From contig NZ_RPFZ01000001.1 of assembly GCF_003815535.1 (NCBI RefSeq), positions 2,542,001 through 2,606,000 of the forward strand: DNA of 64,000 nucleotides, in the 5' to 3' direction. Each line of letters begins with the position of its first letter. Position 1 is the first letter of the stretch. The notes beneath the pieces were generated by a model. The model did not search any database. It had not been told where the DNA came from and saw nothing but the letters and a program-made list of their open reading frames with translations. Origin of the DNA: Aurantiacibacter spongiae (GTDB taxonomy: Bacteria; Pseudomonadota; Alphaproteobacteria; Sphingomonadales; Sphingomonadaceae). Below, piece after piece: positions 9,091 through 17,172 of this stretch. Made by a program: the position numbers and the translations under genes.

Positions 9091-9600
9091 ATGAACCTGT
9101 CGCAAATGCTGCAAAACCAGGGCGTCATCGCCAGCATGGCGAACGAGCTGAACATCGACGAGCGCACCGCGCAGGCCGGAGCCAGCGCCCTGTTGCCCGC
9201 CCTCGTCGCGGGAATGGGCCGGCAGTCGGCCACGCCGGCGGGGCTGGGCGGGCTGGGCCAGATCCTCTCGGGCGGCGGCGCAGGTGGCGGATTGCTCGAT
9301 GCGGTGCTGGGTCGCCAGCCGACGCCGCGGCAGCCGGGCAACGACATTCTGGGCGAGATTTTCGGCAGCAAGGATGTCAGCCGCGGCGTCGCGGAAGAAG
9401 CGGCCGGGTCGACGGGCATCAGTTCCGCCATCCTCAAGAAGATGCTGCCCATCCTGGCGATGGCAGTGATGGGCTACATGATGAACCAGAAGACCGCGCA
9501 GGGCGATGCGCCCGCGGGCGGCGGCGGGCTGGGCGGCGCGCTGGGCGGCCCGCTGGGCAACATACTCGGCCAGGCGGTCTCGGGGATGGGGCGGCGTTAA
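9091..9600 (+). CDS. DUF937 / YidB-like protein
   Basis: 169 residues from the ATG at 9091, chosen because AAGGAG (9076-9081) lies nine bases before it; the ATG at 9067 has no such site. The protein has the DUF937 layout: N-terminal helix (NLSQMLQNQGVIASMANEL), Gly-rich linkers, a GGLLDAVLG repeat-like unit, a helix-rich middle (ISSAILKKMLPILAMAVMGYMM) and a Gly-rich tail. No signal peptide is visible. DUF937 proteins are widespread and functionally unassigned; some resemble YidB. It is flanked by a probable terminator and the next secreted enzyme. Confidence 0.8.
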   Translation: MNLSQMLQNQGVIASMANELNIDERTAQAGASALLPALVAGMGRQSATPAGLGGLGQILSGGGAGGGLLDAVLGRQPTPRQPGNDILGEIFGSKDVSRGVAEEAAGSTGISSAILKKMLPILAMAVMGYMMNQKTAQGDAPAGGGGLGGALGGPLGNILGQAVSGMGRR

Positions 9601-9639
9601 CCTTCTGTCATGGTAAGAGGGCGCAGAGCAGCGATCGCC

Positions 9640-10449
9640 ATGAACCGCCTGCTGCCCCTTGCCCTCCTGCTTCCGCTCGCCGCCGCCCTGCCTCTCGCCG
9701 CGCAGGAAACGGCACCGCCGGTCGCTGCGGCCGCGCCCGCCGAACCGACCTTCTACGATTTCGAGATCGTGGCGCGCTATCCGCACGATCCGGACGCCTA
9801 CACGCAGGGCCTGCTGTGGCATGACGGCGCTCTTTACGAAAGCACCGGGCGCGAAGGGCAGTCCGAGATCCGCCGGGTCGACCTTGCCACCGGGGAGATC
9901 GAGGCCCGCCGGGCCATCCCCCCGGGCGAGTTCGGGGAAGGGCTGGCGCTGTGGAACGACACGCTCGTCAGCCTCACCTGGATGGACGGCACGGTGCACC
10001 GCTGGGACCGCGAGACGCTCGCCCCGCTGTCCAGCGACGCTTACAATTACGAAGGCTGGGGCCTCACCACCGACGGGGAGAGCCTGATCGCCTCCGACGG
10101 ATCGCCGACCTTGCGTTTTCTCGATCCCGAAACCGGAACGCTGCGGCGCAAGATCGACGTCACCATTCGCGGGACGCCGCTGGGCCGGTTGAACGAGCTG
10201 GAGATGATGGACGGGCGCGTTTTCGCCAATGTCTGGCATACCGGGTTCATCGTCGGCATCGACCCGGGAACCGGCGTGGTGGACCGGGTTCTCGACCTGC
10301 GTCCGCTGGCCGAGGCCAATCCCAACGCGGACCGGGAAGGCGTGCTGAACGGCATCGCCTATGATCCTGCAGGCGACCGCCTGTTCGTGACCGGCAAGCT
10401 GTGGTCGAACCTCTACGAAATTCGCGTCACGCCCCGTCCGTCCCCGTAG
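9640..10449 (+). CDS. Secreted glutaminyl-peptide cyclotransferase (plant/bacterial type)
   Basis: 269 residues from the Met at 9640; an upstream Met at 9610 would place charged residues before the signal peptide. The signal peptide ends near ALPLAAQ. The mature protein is a five-bladed propeller of the papaya-type glutaminyl cyclase family: conserved PHDPDAYTQGLLW near the N-terminus, GEGLALW, LNELEMMDGRVFANVW and VLNGIAYD. These enzymes cyclise N-terminal glutamine to pyroglutamate in the periplasm. It is unrelated to the zinc-dependent animal type. Substrates are unknown. Confidence 0.9.
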   Translation: MNRLLPLALLLPLAAALPLAAQETAPPVAAAAPAEPTFYDFEIVARYPHDPDAYTQGLLWHDGALYESTGREGQSEIRRVDLATGEIEARRAIPPGEFGEGLALWNDTLVSLTWMDGTVHRWDRETLAPLSSDAYNYEGWGLTTDGESLIASDGSPTLRFLDPETGTLRRKIDVTIRGTPLGRLNELEMMDGRVFANVWHTGFIVGIDPGTGVVDRVLDLRPLAEANPNADREGVLNGIAYDPAGDRLFVTGKLWSNLYEIRVTPRPSP

Positions 10450-10461
10450 GCGACAGGCGCC

Positions 10462-10623
10462 TCAGCCCGCCATCATTGCGAACACGCTGCCGAACAGGCC
10501 GAGGCCGAACAGCATCGCCGCGCCGCCGCGCGTGGCGATACGCTGCGCGCGGTTCTTCGAATGGGGGAGCATCACCAGCAGCATGAGGCCGAGGGCGAAC
10601 AGGAGAATGAAAGCGGTAAGCAT
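10462..10623 (-). CDS. Small two-helix membrane protein
   Basis: 53 residues from the Met at 10623. Two hydrophobic segments (about 2-17 and 34-50) flank a basic loop containing HSKNRAQRI. The larger frame starting at 10671 would add 16 non-hydrophobic residues. No family is recognised with certainty; small inner-membrane proteins of this form are common in sphingomonads. It converges with the glutaminyl cyclase gene, leaving only 12 bases between stop codons. Confidence 0.6.
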   Translation of the reverse strand: MLTAFILLFALGLMLLVMLPHSKNRAQRIATRGGAAMLFGLGLFGSVFAMMAG

Positions 10624-10753
10624 GGGCCGGGTCTCCGCCTCGTGACGAGGTGAAGGGAAAGTGGACCGCAATGCCTAACGCCAGTCTAACGGACATGGCT
10701 AACGCGGCGGCAGGGACGACGCCGCGCTGGTTTGCCGCCGTCCCCTCCGGTCC

Positions 10754-12607
10754 TCAGCCGCGTTCGATGTAGCGGGTGACGTTCTTGGCCAGCACGTCGA
10801 GCGGGGCATTGCCGCCCTCGACGACCGCCTGATCGAAATCGCGCAGGTCGTAGGCATCGCCCAGCGCCGCCATCGCCCGCTCGCGCTGGCGCAGGATTTC
10901 CAGCTTGCCGACCATGTATCCGCAGGCCTGGCCTGGCCAGCTGCAATAGCGGTCGACCTCGCTTTCGATCTGTTCGCGCTTGTTGCCGTTCTCCTCCATG
11001 AAGAAGCGGATCGCCTGCTCGCGGCTCCAACGCTTGTCAGGAGAATGGAGGCCGGTATCGACCACCAGCCGGCAGGCGCGGAAGGCCGCGTCCTGCAGGT
11101 ATCCCAGCCGCCATGCCGGGTTGTCCGAATAGGCACCCAGTTCGTCCGCCAGTTGCTCGGCATAGAGCGCCCAGCCCTCGCTGAACGCGTTGAAGGCGAG
11201 GATCGAGCGAATGAGCGGGAGCTGGTTGGAATATTCGCCTTCCCACACGTGGCCGGGTATCGTCTCGTGGTGGACCAGCGTGGGCACGTCGTACTTGCGG
11301 TGCAGGTCCGTGGTGCGAAGGTTGATCCACATCTTGCCGGGAATGGTGCCGTCCTTGGACCCGGCCCCGCCATAGGCGGTCGGGGCGCCGGGTTCTTCGG
11401 AAACGGGCAGGCGGCGCACTTCGAGGTTGGCGTCCACCGTGCGGCGGAAGGCGCGCGGCATCTGCTCGCGTATCCAGGCGATGCGGTCCTGGATGAACGC
11501 CATGATCTCCGCCCGGCCCGGGTCGCCCTCGGCGAATTTGAAGCGCTGGTCGGTGGAAAGCTCCGTCATGCGCGAACCGACCGAACCGCTGGTATAGCCG
11601 ATGTCGCGCAGGATCGGGTCCATCCGCGCATGGATGTCGCGCAGGGTGTCGAGCCCGAGCTGGTGTATCTCGTTCGCCGAAAGCGACGTGGTGGTGCTGG
11701 CCTTCAGCGCCCAGTCGTACCAGTCGTTGCCACCCGGCTGCGACCACATGCCCGGGTCGTTGTCGGCCACGCCCCGCTCGGTCCGCAACTCGGCCAGCTG
11801 GCGCTCCAGCATCGGGGCGATCTGCTGCGTCACGATCGGCGTGGCGCGGGCCGACCAGTCGCCCGCGATACCTTCCTGCGTCGTGCGCCGCACCAGCGAT
11901 TCGACCAGCGAACCGCCGCTTCGCGCATCCTCGAGGGACGATTCCATCTGCGGGATGGCCTTGTCGAGCAGGAAGGCGGGCGGCACCACGCCCATCGCCC
12001 GCGCGGCGCGGATGCGGGTCAGTTCGCCTTCCAGCACGCCGGGGATTTCCTCCAGCCGGGCGATGTAGGCGTCCGCGTCGGCGGCATCCTTCACCGGATG
12101 GTCGCTATCCATGAAGCGCGGCAGGTCGATATAGGCGCCGACATTCTGGATGACGACGTAGGGCGCGTTGCGCCAGCCGCCCACCGCGACATCGCCATAG
12201 GGCTGCGCGAAGCCTTCGAGCGCGGTCGAATAGGCGCTTTCGACGACCTCGAAACTGGTGCGGGTCGAGGCGTCGAGCGTCTCCTTGGGGTAGGCGCGCG
12301 CGCGAGCCAGGTCGCGCTCCAGCGTCGCGGCTAAGGCGGCCCGGCCATCGGGCCCGGCAACGCCCAGTTCGCTCCGCAGATAGGCATGCTCCCCGGTATC
12401 GACGCCCAGCGACGTCGCGCGCGTGGGCTCCTTGTTCAGCAGGTTCCAGGCGATGTCGTCGAGCAGGGCCTCTCCGGTCGCGAAGCTGGCGGCGGGGCGG
12501 CTGCCGGCGGTGGTGGCGCAGCCGCCCAGCATGGTGGCGACGGTGGCGACGGACCCCCCGGCGAGCAGCGCGCGGCGGGAGAGGGCGAAGGGAAGAGCTT
12601 TGGTCAT
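10754..12607 (-). CDS. DUF885 family lipoprotein, putative metallopeptidase-like
   Basis: 617 residues from the Met at 12607. The N-terminus has a twin-Arg-like SRRALLAGG and a lipobox ending LGGC, so export by Tat or Sec and lipid anchoring are likely. The rest is a helical DUF885 domain with the family signature HHETIPGH followed by AFSEGWALYAEQLADELG. These resemble the zinc-binding HEXXH plus distal Glu of gluzincins, although the motif is HETIPGH rather than strict HEXXH. DUF885 members are predicted peptidases, mostly uncharacterised. Good length and intact frame. Confidence 0.88.
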   Translation of the reverse strand: MTKALPFALSRRALLAGGSVATVATMLGGCATTAGSRPAASFATGEALLDDIAWNLLNKEPTRATSLGVDTGEHAYLRSELGVAGPDGRAALAATLERDLARARAYPKETLDASTRTSFEVVESAYSTALEGFAQPYGDVAVGGWRNAPYVVIQNVGAYIDLPRFMDSDHPVKDAADADAYIARLEEIPGVLEGELTRIRAARAMGVVPPAFLLDKAIPQMESSLEDARSGGSLVESLVRRTTQEGIAGDWSARATPIVTQQIAPMLERQLAELRTERGVADNDPGMWSQPGGNDWYDWALKASTTTSLSANEIHQLGLDTLRDIHARMDPILRDIGYTSGSVGSRMTELSTDQRFKFAEGDPGRAEIMAFIQDRIAWIREQMPRAFRRTVDANLEVRRLPVSEEPGAPTAYGGAGSKDGTIPGKMWINLRTTDLHRKYDVPTLVHHETIPGHVWEGEYSNQLPLIRSILAFNAFSEGWALYAEQLADELGAYSDNPAWRLGYLQDAAFRACRLVVDTGLHSPDKRWSREQAIRFFMEENGNKREQIESEVDRYCSWPGQACGYMVGKLEILRQRERAMAALGDAYDLRDFDQAVVEGGNAPLDVLAKNVTRYIERG

Positions 12608-12688
12608 GACCCGGTTGGTTATCGCCGCAACCGGCGCGGGGCAAGCGGGCTGGCGGCACGAGCGCCCTCGCGCTAACGCAATGGCGCC

Positions 12689-12895
12689 GTGTTCGATTTC
12701 GTCATCTCGCTCGTCATCCTCGCCGCCGTCGCGCTTGCCGCGGGCGCGGTGTTCCTGTTCCGCCGGGGGGATCGGCGCCGCGCCGTCCTCATGGCGGTCC
12801 TGAGCATGGTCATGATCGCCAACGCGGTGATCTGGCTCGCTCCGATGGAGGGCGGCGGTTCGATGGCGGAGCGCGCCGCCGCCGCCGGGCAGTAG
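12689..12895 (+). CDS. Small two-helix membrane protein
   Basis: 68 residues with a GTG start at 12689. Two hydrophobic helices (about 4-24 and 34-51) are separated by the basic loop FRRGDRRRAV; the tail is short and Ala-rich. It is divergent from the DUF885 gene by 81 bases and converges with tonB, leaving only 3 bases between stops. No clear ribosome site supports the GTG. Family unknown; the hydrophobic pattern and tight packing argue it is real. Confidence 0.55.
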   Translation: MFDFVISLVILAAVALAAGAVFLFRRGDRRRAVLMAVLSMVMIANAVIWLAPMEGGGSMAERAAAAGQ

Positions 12896-12898
12896 CAC

Positions 12899-13609
12899 CT
12901 ATTCCGGAATGCGCCAGGTGACCGAACCGGTATAGGTGCCCACCACCCGCTCGCCCGAGGCATCTCTCGCCGCATCGAAGCGCGCGCGGCGCTCGATCAG
13001 GCGGCAGGTATCCCGGTCGAGGCTGGCGTGGCCCGTGCCCGACACGATCTCGCATGCATCCACGCGCCCGTCGCTGCCGATGACCAGCCGATAGCGCGCG
13101 GTGCCTTCGTTGCCGCGGCGGATGTCGCTGGCGGAATAGTCGCTGTTGGTGATCCAGCCGGCGGGGCCGTTGCTCGGGCTGGGCGAGGTCGGGGTAAAGG
13201 TTGCCGTGGGCATTGGCGTGACGGCGGGCGCGGGCGGCGCGACCCGCACGGTCGGGCCAGGGTTCGGCATGGGAATGCGAACGGTCGGCTGCGGCAGGCT
13301 GGGCGTCGCCGGCACCACGTCGATGGGGTTCTTCACCACCAGATCGATCGGCGGCCTGGGCGCGGAAGGCGGCGGCGACACCGGCGGATCGACCATCGGG
13401 TCCGCCGCATCGGTCGGGGGCGGGGGCGGAGGCGGGTCTTGGGGCCTGGGGGTGAAGATCGCGGCGATCCCTTTATCCTCCTCCTCGATCACGCCGGTGA
13501 TGGAGAGGCCGGTGACGACACCTGCCCCGATCAGCGCGTGGATGGCGACGACGCCGGCGATTCCCTTTGCGCGGTCGCGCGCGCCGGGACTGGCATTGCT
13601 ATAGGACAT
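12899..13609 (-). CDS. TonB-family energy transducer
   Basis: 236 residues. One N-terminal membrane helix (about 16-40) is followed by a long Pro-rich periplasmic spacer beginning PRPQDPPPPPPPTD, and by a C-terminal TonB domain (about 140-236) with ARYRLVIGSDGRVDACEIVSGTGHASLD and a final GTYTGSVTWRIPE. It would pass proton-motive energy from an ExbB/ExbD pair to outer-membrane receptors; none is encoded in this window. The start has GAGAGGAG upstream. A GTTATACTGTAAC inverted repeat lies at 13651-13663 in its promoter region. Confidence 0.9.
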   Translation of the reverse strand: MSYSNASPGARDRAKGIAGVVAIHALIGAGVVTGLSITGVIEEEDKGIAAIFTPRPQDPPPPPPPTDAADPMVDPPVSPPPSAPRPPIDLVVKNPIDVVPATPSLPQPTVRIPMPNPGPTVRVAPPAPAVTPMPTATFTPTSPSPSNGPAGWITNSDYSASDIRRGNEGTARYRLVIGSDGRVDACEIVSGTGHASLDRDTCRLIERRARFDAARDASGERVVGTYTGSVTWRIPE

Positions 13610-13650
13610 GGTCTGGCTCCTCTCGTTGCGCCCGCCGTCCGGCGAGTCAT

Positions 13651-13663
13651 GTTATACTGTAAC
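13651..13663 (-). promoter_or_regulatory. Inverted repeat in the tonB promoter region
   Basis: GTTATACTGTAAC is an imperfect palindrome (GTTA...TAAC) 42 bases upstream of the TonB start. Read on the minus strand it contains TATAAC, a possible -10 box, so the operator-like symmetry may overlap the promoter. No -35 match is clear and the regulator is unknown. Confidence 0.35.
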
Positions 13664-13699
13664 GTAAGCGAAGCCGTGCGGGTTTGGCAAGTGCCATCG

Positions 13700-13724
13700 A
13701 AAAAGGGGCGGCAATCGCCGCCCC
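13700..13724 (-). terminator. Intrinsic terminator of the alpha/beta hydrolase gene
   Basis: On the minus strand GGGGCGGC (13724-13717) and GCCGCCCC (13712-13705) form an 8-bp stem with a 4-base loop, followed by TTTTT (13704-13700). It lies 29 bases after the hydrolase stop. Confidence 0.85.
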
Positions 13725-13752
13725 TTCGTATCGTCCCGGTATCGCCCGCGCG

Positions 13753-14409
13753 TCAGGTGATCGGACAGCTCGGATCGAGCCGGAAGTCGAGATAGTTGTC
13801 AACCGCCTTCATCAGTTCGTCCTGCTCGTTCTCGAAGAAATGGTTGGCGCGCGGGATTTCCTCGTGGTGGATGGTGATGTGCTTCTGCGTGCGCAGCTTG
13901 TCGACCAGCTTCTGCACTGCGGCGGGCTGCACGACGGTGTCCGCCGTGCCCTGGATGAAGATGCCGCTTGCCGGACACGGCGCCAGGAAGCTGAAATCGT
14001 AGAGGTTGGCGGGCGGAGCGATGGAGATGAAGCCGCGAATCTCGGGCCGCCGCATCAGCAGCTGCATCCCTATGAGCGCGCCGAAGCTGACGCCGCCGAC
14101 CCAGGTCGTCTGCGCTTCGGGATGGATCGACTGCACCCAGTCCAGCGCCGATGCGGCATCGGACAATTCGCCCACGCCGTTGTCGAAGCTGCCCTGGCTG
14201 CGGCCGACGCCGCGAAAATTGAAGCGCAGCGTGGCGAAGCCGCGATTGACGAAGGTCTTGAACAGCGCCTGCGTCATGCGTTCGTTCATCGTGCCCCCGC
14301 TCTGACTATGCGGATGCAGGATCATGGCGACCGGCGCTCGCGGGCGCGGGGCGGGAGAGAAACGGCCTTCGAGACGGCCCTCGGGACCGGGAAAGATGAC
14401 GTGCGGCAT
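13753..14409 (-). CDS. Alpha/beta hydrolase
   Basis: 218 residues, cytosolic. The nucleophile elbow is GGVSFGA with Ser108. The oxyanion region near ILHPHSQSGGT and the conserved NFRGVGRSQGSFD match the small alpha/beta hydrolases of the YcfP/YfhR-like bacterial group often annotated as peptidase S9-type or dienelactone-hydrolase-like. The likely acid lies in IFIQGTADTVV and the His in PRANHFF. Substrate unknown. It is divergent from the cysteine desulfurase pair, an arrangement I associate with Erythrobacter-type genomes, though that is memory rather than a search. Confidence 0.88.
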   Translation of the reverse strand: MPHVIFPGPEGRLEGRFSPAPRPRAPVAMILHPHSQSGGTMNERMTQALFKTFVNRGFATLRFNFRGVGRSQGSFDNGVGELSDAASALDWVQSIHPEAQTTWVGGVSFGALIGMQLLMRRPEIRGFISIAPPANLYDFSFLAPCPASGIFIQGTADTVVQPAAVQKLVDKLRTQKHITIHHEEIPRANHFFENEQDELMKAVDNYLDFRLDPSCPIT

Positions 14410-14500
14410 GGGCGTGGTGGCTCTGCGTTGATGTGGCGGGCGCGGGCGGGTGGCACAGCGCGGGTGCGCGGCTATATAGTGACCGTGCCGTTTTTCGCAA

Positions 14501-15568
14501 TTGTTACATGAGCCTGACCTGAAACAGCGCCTCTATCTCGATCACGCCGCCACCACGCCGCTGCGCCCCGAAGCGCGGGCCGCGATGGAAGACGGCTTCG
14601 CCATCTGGGCCAATCCCAGCAGTCCCCATGCCGAGGGCCGCCGCGCGAAGGCCGCGCTGGAGGATGCGCGCGCTCGGTGCAAGGCGGCGCTGGGCTGGGA
14701 GGGGGAGCTGATCTTCACCTCCGGCGCGAGCGAGGCGGCGACGCTCGCCCTGCGCCATGCCAAAGCGGGCGCGCGACTGGTAAGCGCGGTGGAACACGAT
14801 TGCATACTCGGCGCGGCGAAGGAGGCGGAGCGGTTGCCGGTCGGCGTGGATGGCGCGCTCGATCTCGAAATACTGGGCGAGGCGGTGCAGCGCGAGCGCC
14901 CCCTGGTGGCGGTGCAGCATGTCAATTCCGAAACCGGCAACCGGCAGGATCTGGAGGCGATCGTGCGTGTCGTTGATGATGCGGACGGACTGCTACTGGC
15001 CGACTGCGCGCAGAGCGCGGGCAAGGTGACGCTGCCGCCGTGCGACATGGCGATCATCTCGGCCCACAAGTTCGGCGGTACCGTCGGTATCGGCGCGCTG
15101 CTGCTGACAGACTTTTCCATCATCGAACCGGTCGGCGGTCACGAGCGCGGCTATCGCCGTGGTACCGAGAACCTGCCCGGCGCGCTGGGCATGGCAGCGG
15201 CGCTGGAAGCGGACGCCCCCTATCTGGGCAAGGACGTGCTCGCAGCACGCGAAAGGCTGGCGACGACGGTTCGCGAAGCGGGCGGCGTATGGTGGGCCGA
15301 TCGCCTGTCCGACCCCACGCCGTTCGTGAACGCGCTCGCCCTGCCGAGCATGTCCGCCACCGCGCAGGTCATGCGTTTCGACATGGCGGGGTTCGCCGTG
15401 TCGCAGGGAAGCGCCTGTTCCAGCGGGACGATGAAGACCAGTCACGTGATGGAGGCAATGGGTGCGGACCGGGACGTCGCCGACAGGACCATCCGCGTCT
15501 CGCTGGGATGGAATACCACCCCCGGGGATATCGACGCCTTTGCGGAGGTCTGGCGCTCGTTTGCCTAG
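14501..15568 (+). CDS. Cysteine desulfurase family protein (first of two); start region anomalous
   Basis: About 355 residues of a class V PLP aminotransferase. The PLP lysine is in ISAHKFGG and the catalytic cysteine loop is SQGSACSSGT, so persulfide formation from cysteine should be possible. The open frame offers only a TTG at 14501 with no ribosome site. The ATG at 14508 is followed after four codons by TGA, but one extra base (for example ACC read as ACCC) would give MSLTLKQRLYLDH, a normal N-terminus. A TATATAG-like -10 sits near 14473. The neighbour is a second desulfurase and a ferredoxin. Confidence 0.85.
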   Translation: MLHEPDLKQRLYLDHAATTPLRPEARAAMEDGFAIWANPSSPHAEGRRAKAALEDARARCKAALGWEGELIFTSGASEAATLALRHAKAGARLVSAVEHDCILGAAKEAERLPVGVDGALDLEILGEAVQRERPLVAVQHVNSETGNRQDLEAIVRVVDDADGLLLADCAQSAGKVTLPPCDMAIISAHKFGGTVGIGALLLTDFSIIEPVGGHERGYRRGTENLPGALGMAAALEADAPYLGKDVLAARERLATTVREAGGVWWADRLSDPTPFVNALALPSMSATAQVMRFDMAGFAVSQGSACSSGTMKTSHVMEAMGADRDVADRTIRVSLGWNTTPGDIDAFAEVWRSFA

Positions 15569-15640
15569 GCGGCCCTTTCCTATCGGGTCCCCCCATGCCT
15601 ATGGGAAGCGGATGTTGACCCCTCGCTCTCCCGTTTTCGT

Positions 15641-15713
15641 CCGCTGCCGTGTCAATTTCACCGCAGCGGTGCAAACCCGCGCAATTCCGCGCGAATTGGC
15701 CGCCCTCTGGCGG
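15641..15713 (+). promoter_or_regulatory. Three inverted repeats upstream of the second cysteine desulfurase
   Basis: CCGCTGC/GCAGCGG (15641-15647 and 15663-15669), CAATTC-CGCGC-GAATTG (15682-15698) and CCGCC-CTCT-GGCGG (15700-15713) lie in one 73-base stretch of the 189-base gap between the two desulfurase genes. The region also contains TGTCAATTTC twice (15650 and 15723). The spacing suggests operator sites or an RNA leader; the regulator is unknown, and no IscR-like gene lies nearby. Confidence 0.45.
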
Positions 15714-15757
15714 TTGTCATACTGTCAATTTCGTCATCTTCGCGTACACGCCGCTGC

Positions 15758-16831
15758 ATGATCTATCTCGATTACCAGGCAACCACCCCGCTCGCGCCGG
15801 AAGCGCGCGATGCCATGCTGCGCTGGCTGGACGGGCCGGACGGGACCGGCTTCGGCAATCCGCACTCGCCGCACCGCATGGGCCGGCAGGCCGCCGCCGC
15901 CGTCGATCTGGCGCGCGATCAGGTAGCGGCGCTGTTCCCCGCCGGCGGCCGCGTGATCTTCACCTCAGGCGCGACCGAGGCGATCAACCTCGCCATGCGC
16001 GGATGCCCCGGAAAGGGCGCTATCAGCGTGTCCGCCATCGAACACGCCGCAGTCCTCGATACCGCCCACGCCATCGGCAAGGCGCACGAACTGAACGTCG
16101 CCAAGGACGGGCAGTGCAACGTGAAGCAGGACATCCCGAACGACACCAAGCTGGTGTGCGTCATGCAGATCAACAACGAGATCGGCGTGATCCAGCCCAC
16201 GGTCGAATTCCATCGCAAGGCCAGGGCGGCGAATGCGCTCTATCTGTGCGACGCGGTGCAGGCCTACGGCAAGGTGCCGGTCGTCAGCGCCGACATGATC
16301 GCCGTTTCCGCGCACAAGATTCACGGCCCCAAGGGCGTGGGCGCATTGTGGGTGCGCAACGGCGTGGAGCTGGAACCGCAGCAGACCGGCGGCGGGCAGG
16401 AGGCGGACATTCGCTCCGGCACGCTCAGCCCGGCGCTGTGCGCGGGCTTCGGCGCGGCGGCGGCCGTGGCGAAGGAGCGAATGGAGCAGGACGCCGCCCA
16501 CGTCGAGGCGCTATGGGACCGCGCGCGCGACCTGTTCGCGGACTGGGAGTTGAACGGCAGTGCCGAGGCGCGCTGGCACGGCAATCTCAACATCCGGCGC
16601 GGCGAGCTCGACGTGAACCGGTTGATGAGCGATTGCCGCGACGTGATGTTCTCCGCCGGCTCCGCCTGCGCCAGCGGGTCGGGGCGCACCAGTCACGTGC
16701 TGAAGGCCATCGGCCTGTCGGCGAAGCAGGCCAAAAGTTCGATCCGCCTGGGGTTCGGGCGCTATACCGACATGGAACAACTTGAAGCGGCGGCGAAAAA
16801 AATCAATGATGCTGCATCGCAGCAGGGATAG
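15758..16831 (+). CDS. Cysteine desulfurase (second of two), IscS/NifS type
   Basis: 357 residues starting MIYLDYQATTPL. The PLP lysine is in SAHKIHGPKG and the active cysteine lies in SAGSACASGSGRTSH. It would supply sulfur for Fe-S cluster assembly by removing it from cysteine. It differs enough from its upstream neighbour that the pair is not a recent duplication. Its TAG stop (16829-16831) overlaps the predicted ATA start of the ferredoxin gene, implying coupled translation. No scaffold gene (iscU or sufB) is in the window. Confidence 0.92.
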   Translation: MIYLDYQATTPLAPEARDAMLRWLDGPDGTGFGNPHSPHRMGRQAAAAVDLARDQVAALFPAGGRVIFTSGATEAINLAMRGCPGKGAISVSAIEHAAVLDTAHAIGKAHELNVAKDGQCNVKQDIPNDTKLVCVMQINNEIGVIQPTVEFHRKARAANALYLCDAVQAYGKVPVVSADMIAVSAHKIHGPKGVGALWVRNGVELEPQQTGGGQEADIRSGTLSPALCAGFGAAAAVAKERMEQDAAHVEALWDRARDLFADWELNGSAEARWHGNLNIRRGELDVNRLMSDCRDVMFSAGSACASGSGRTSHVLKAIGLSAKQAKSSIRLGFGRYTDMEQLEAAAKKINDAASQQG

Positions 16832-17166
16832 CGACAATCGACGTCACCTTCATCACCCGCGACGGCAACAGGGTCGCAGTCGAGGCCGCACCGGGCGACC
16901 GTCTGCTCGAGGTCGGCCAGCGCGCCGGAATGCCGCTGGAAGGAACGTGCGAGGGGCAGATGGCCTGCTCGACCTGCCACGTCATCGTCGCGCGCGAATG
17001 GTTCGCGCGGCTGCCCGCCGCCAGCGAGGAGGAGGAGGACATGCTCGACCTCGCCGCCGACGTTCACGCCACCAGCCGCCTGTCCTGCCAGATCGTGCTG
17101 ACCGAGGCGATGGACGGACTGGAGGTGGGCATTCCCGCCGACAGCAACGACGCGCAGGGGTTCTAG
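16828..17166 (+). CDS. fdx: [2Fe-2S] ferredoxin, ISC/adrenodoxin type, with non-canonical start
   Basis: 112 residues. Cluster ligands are C41, C47 and C50 (GTCEGQMACSTC) and C87 (RLSCQIVL), the adrenodoxin/Fdx pattern. It likely donates electrons for Fe-S assembly with the desulfurase it overlaps. There is no ATG, GTG or TTG in frame between the preceding stop at 16807 and the Met at 16930, which lies inside the fold. The best start is ATA at 16828, giving (M)ATIDVTFITRDG; ATC at 16837, behind AGGGA, is the alternative. An internal start would remove the first beta strands. Confidence 0.85.
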   Translation: MATIDVTFITRDGNRVAVEAAPGDRLLEVGQRAGMPLEGTCEGQMACSTCHVIVAREWFARLPAASEEEEDMLDLAADVHATSRLSCQIVLTEAMDGLEVGIPADSNDAQGF

Positions 17167-17172
17167 CCCGGA

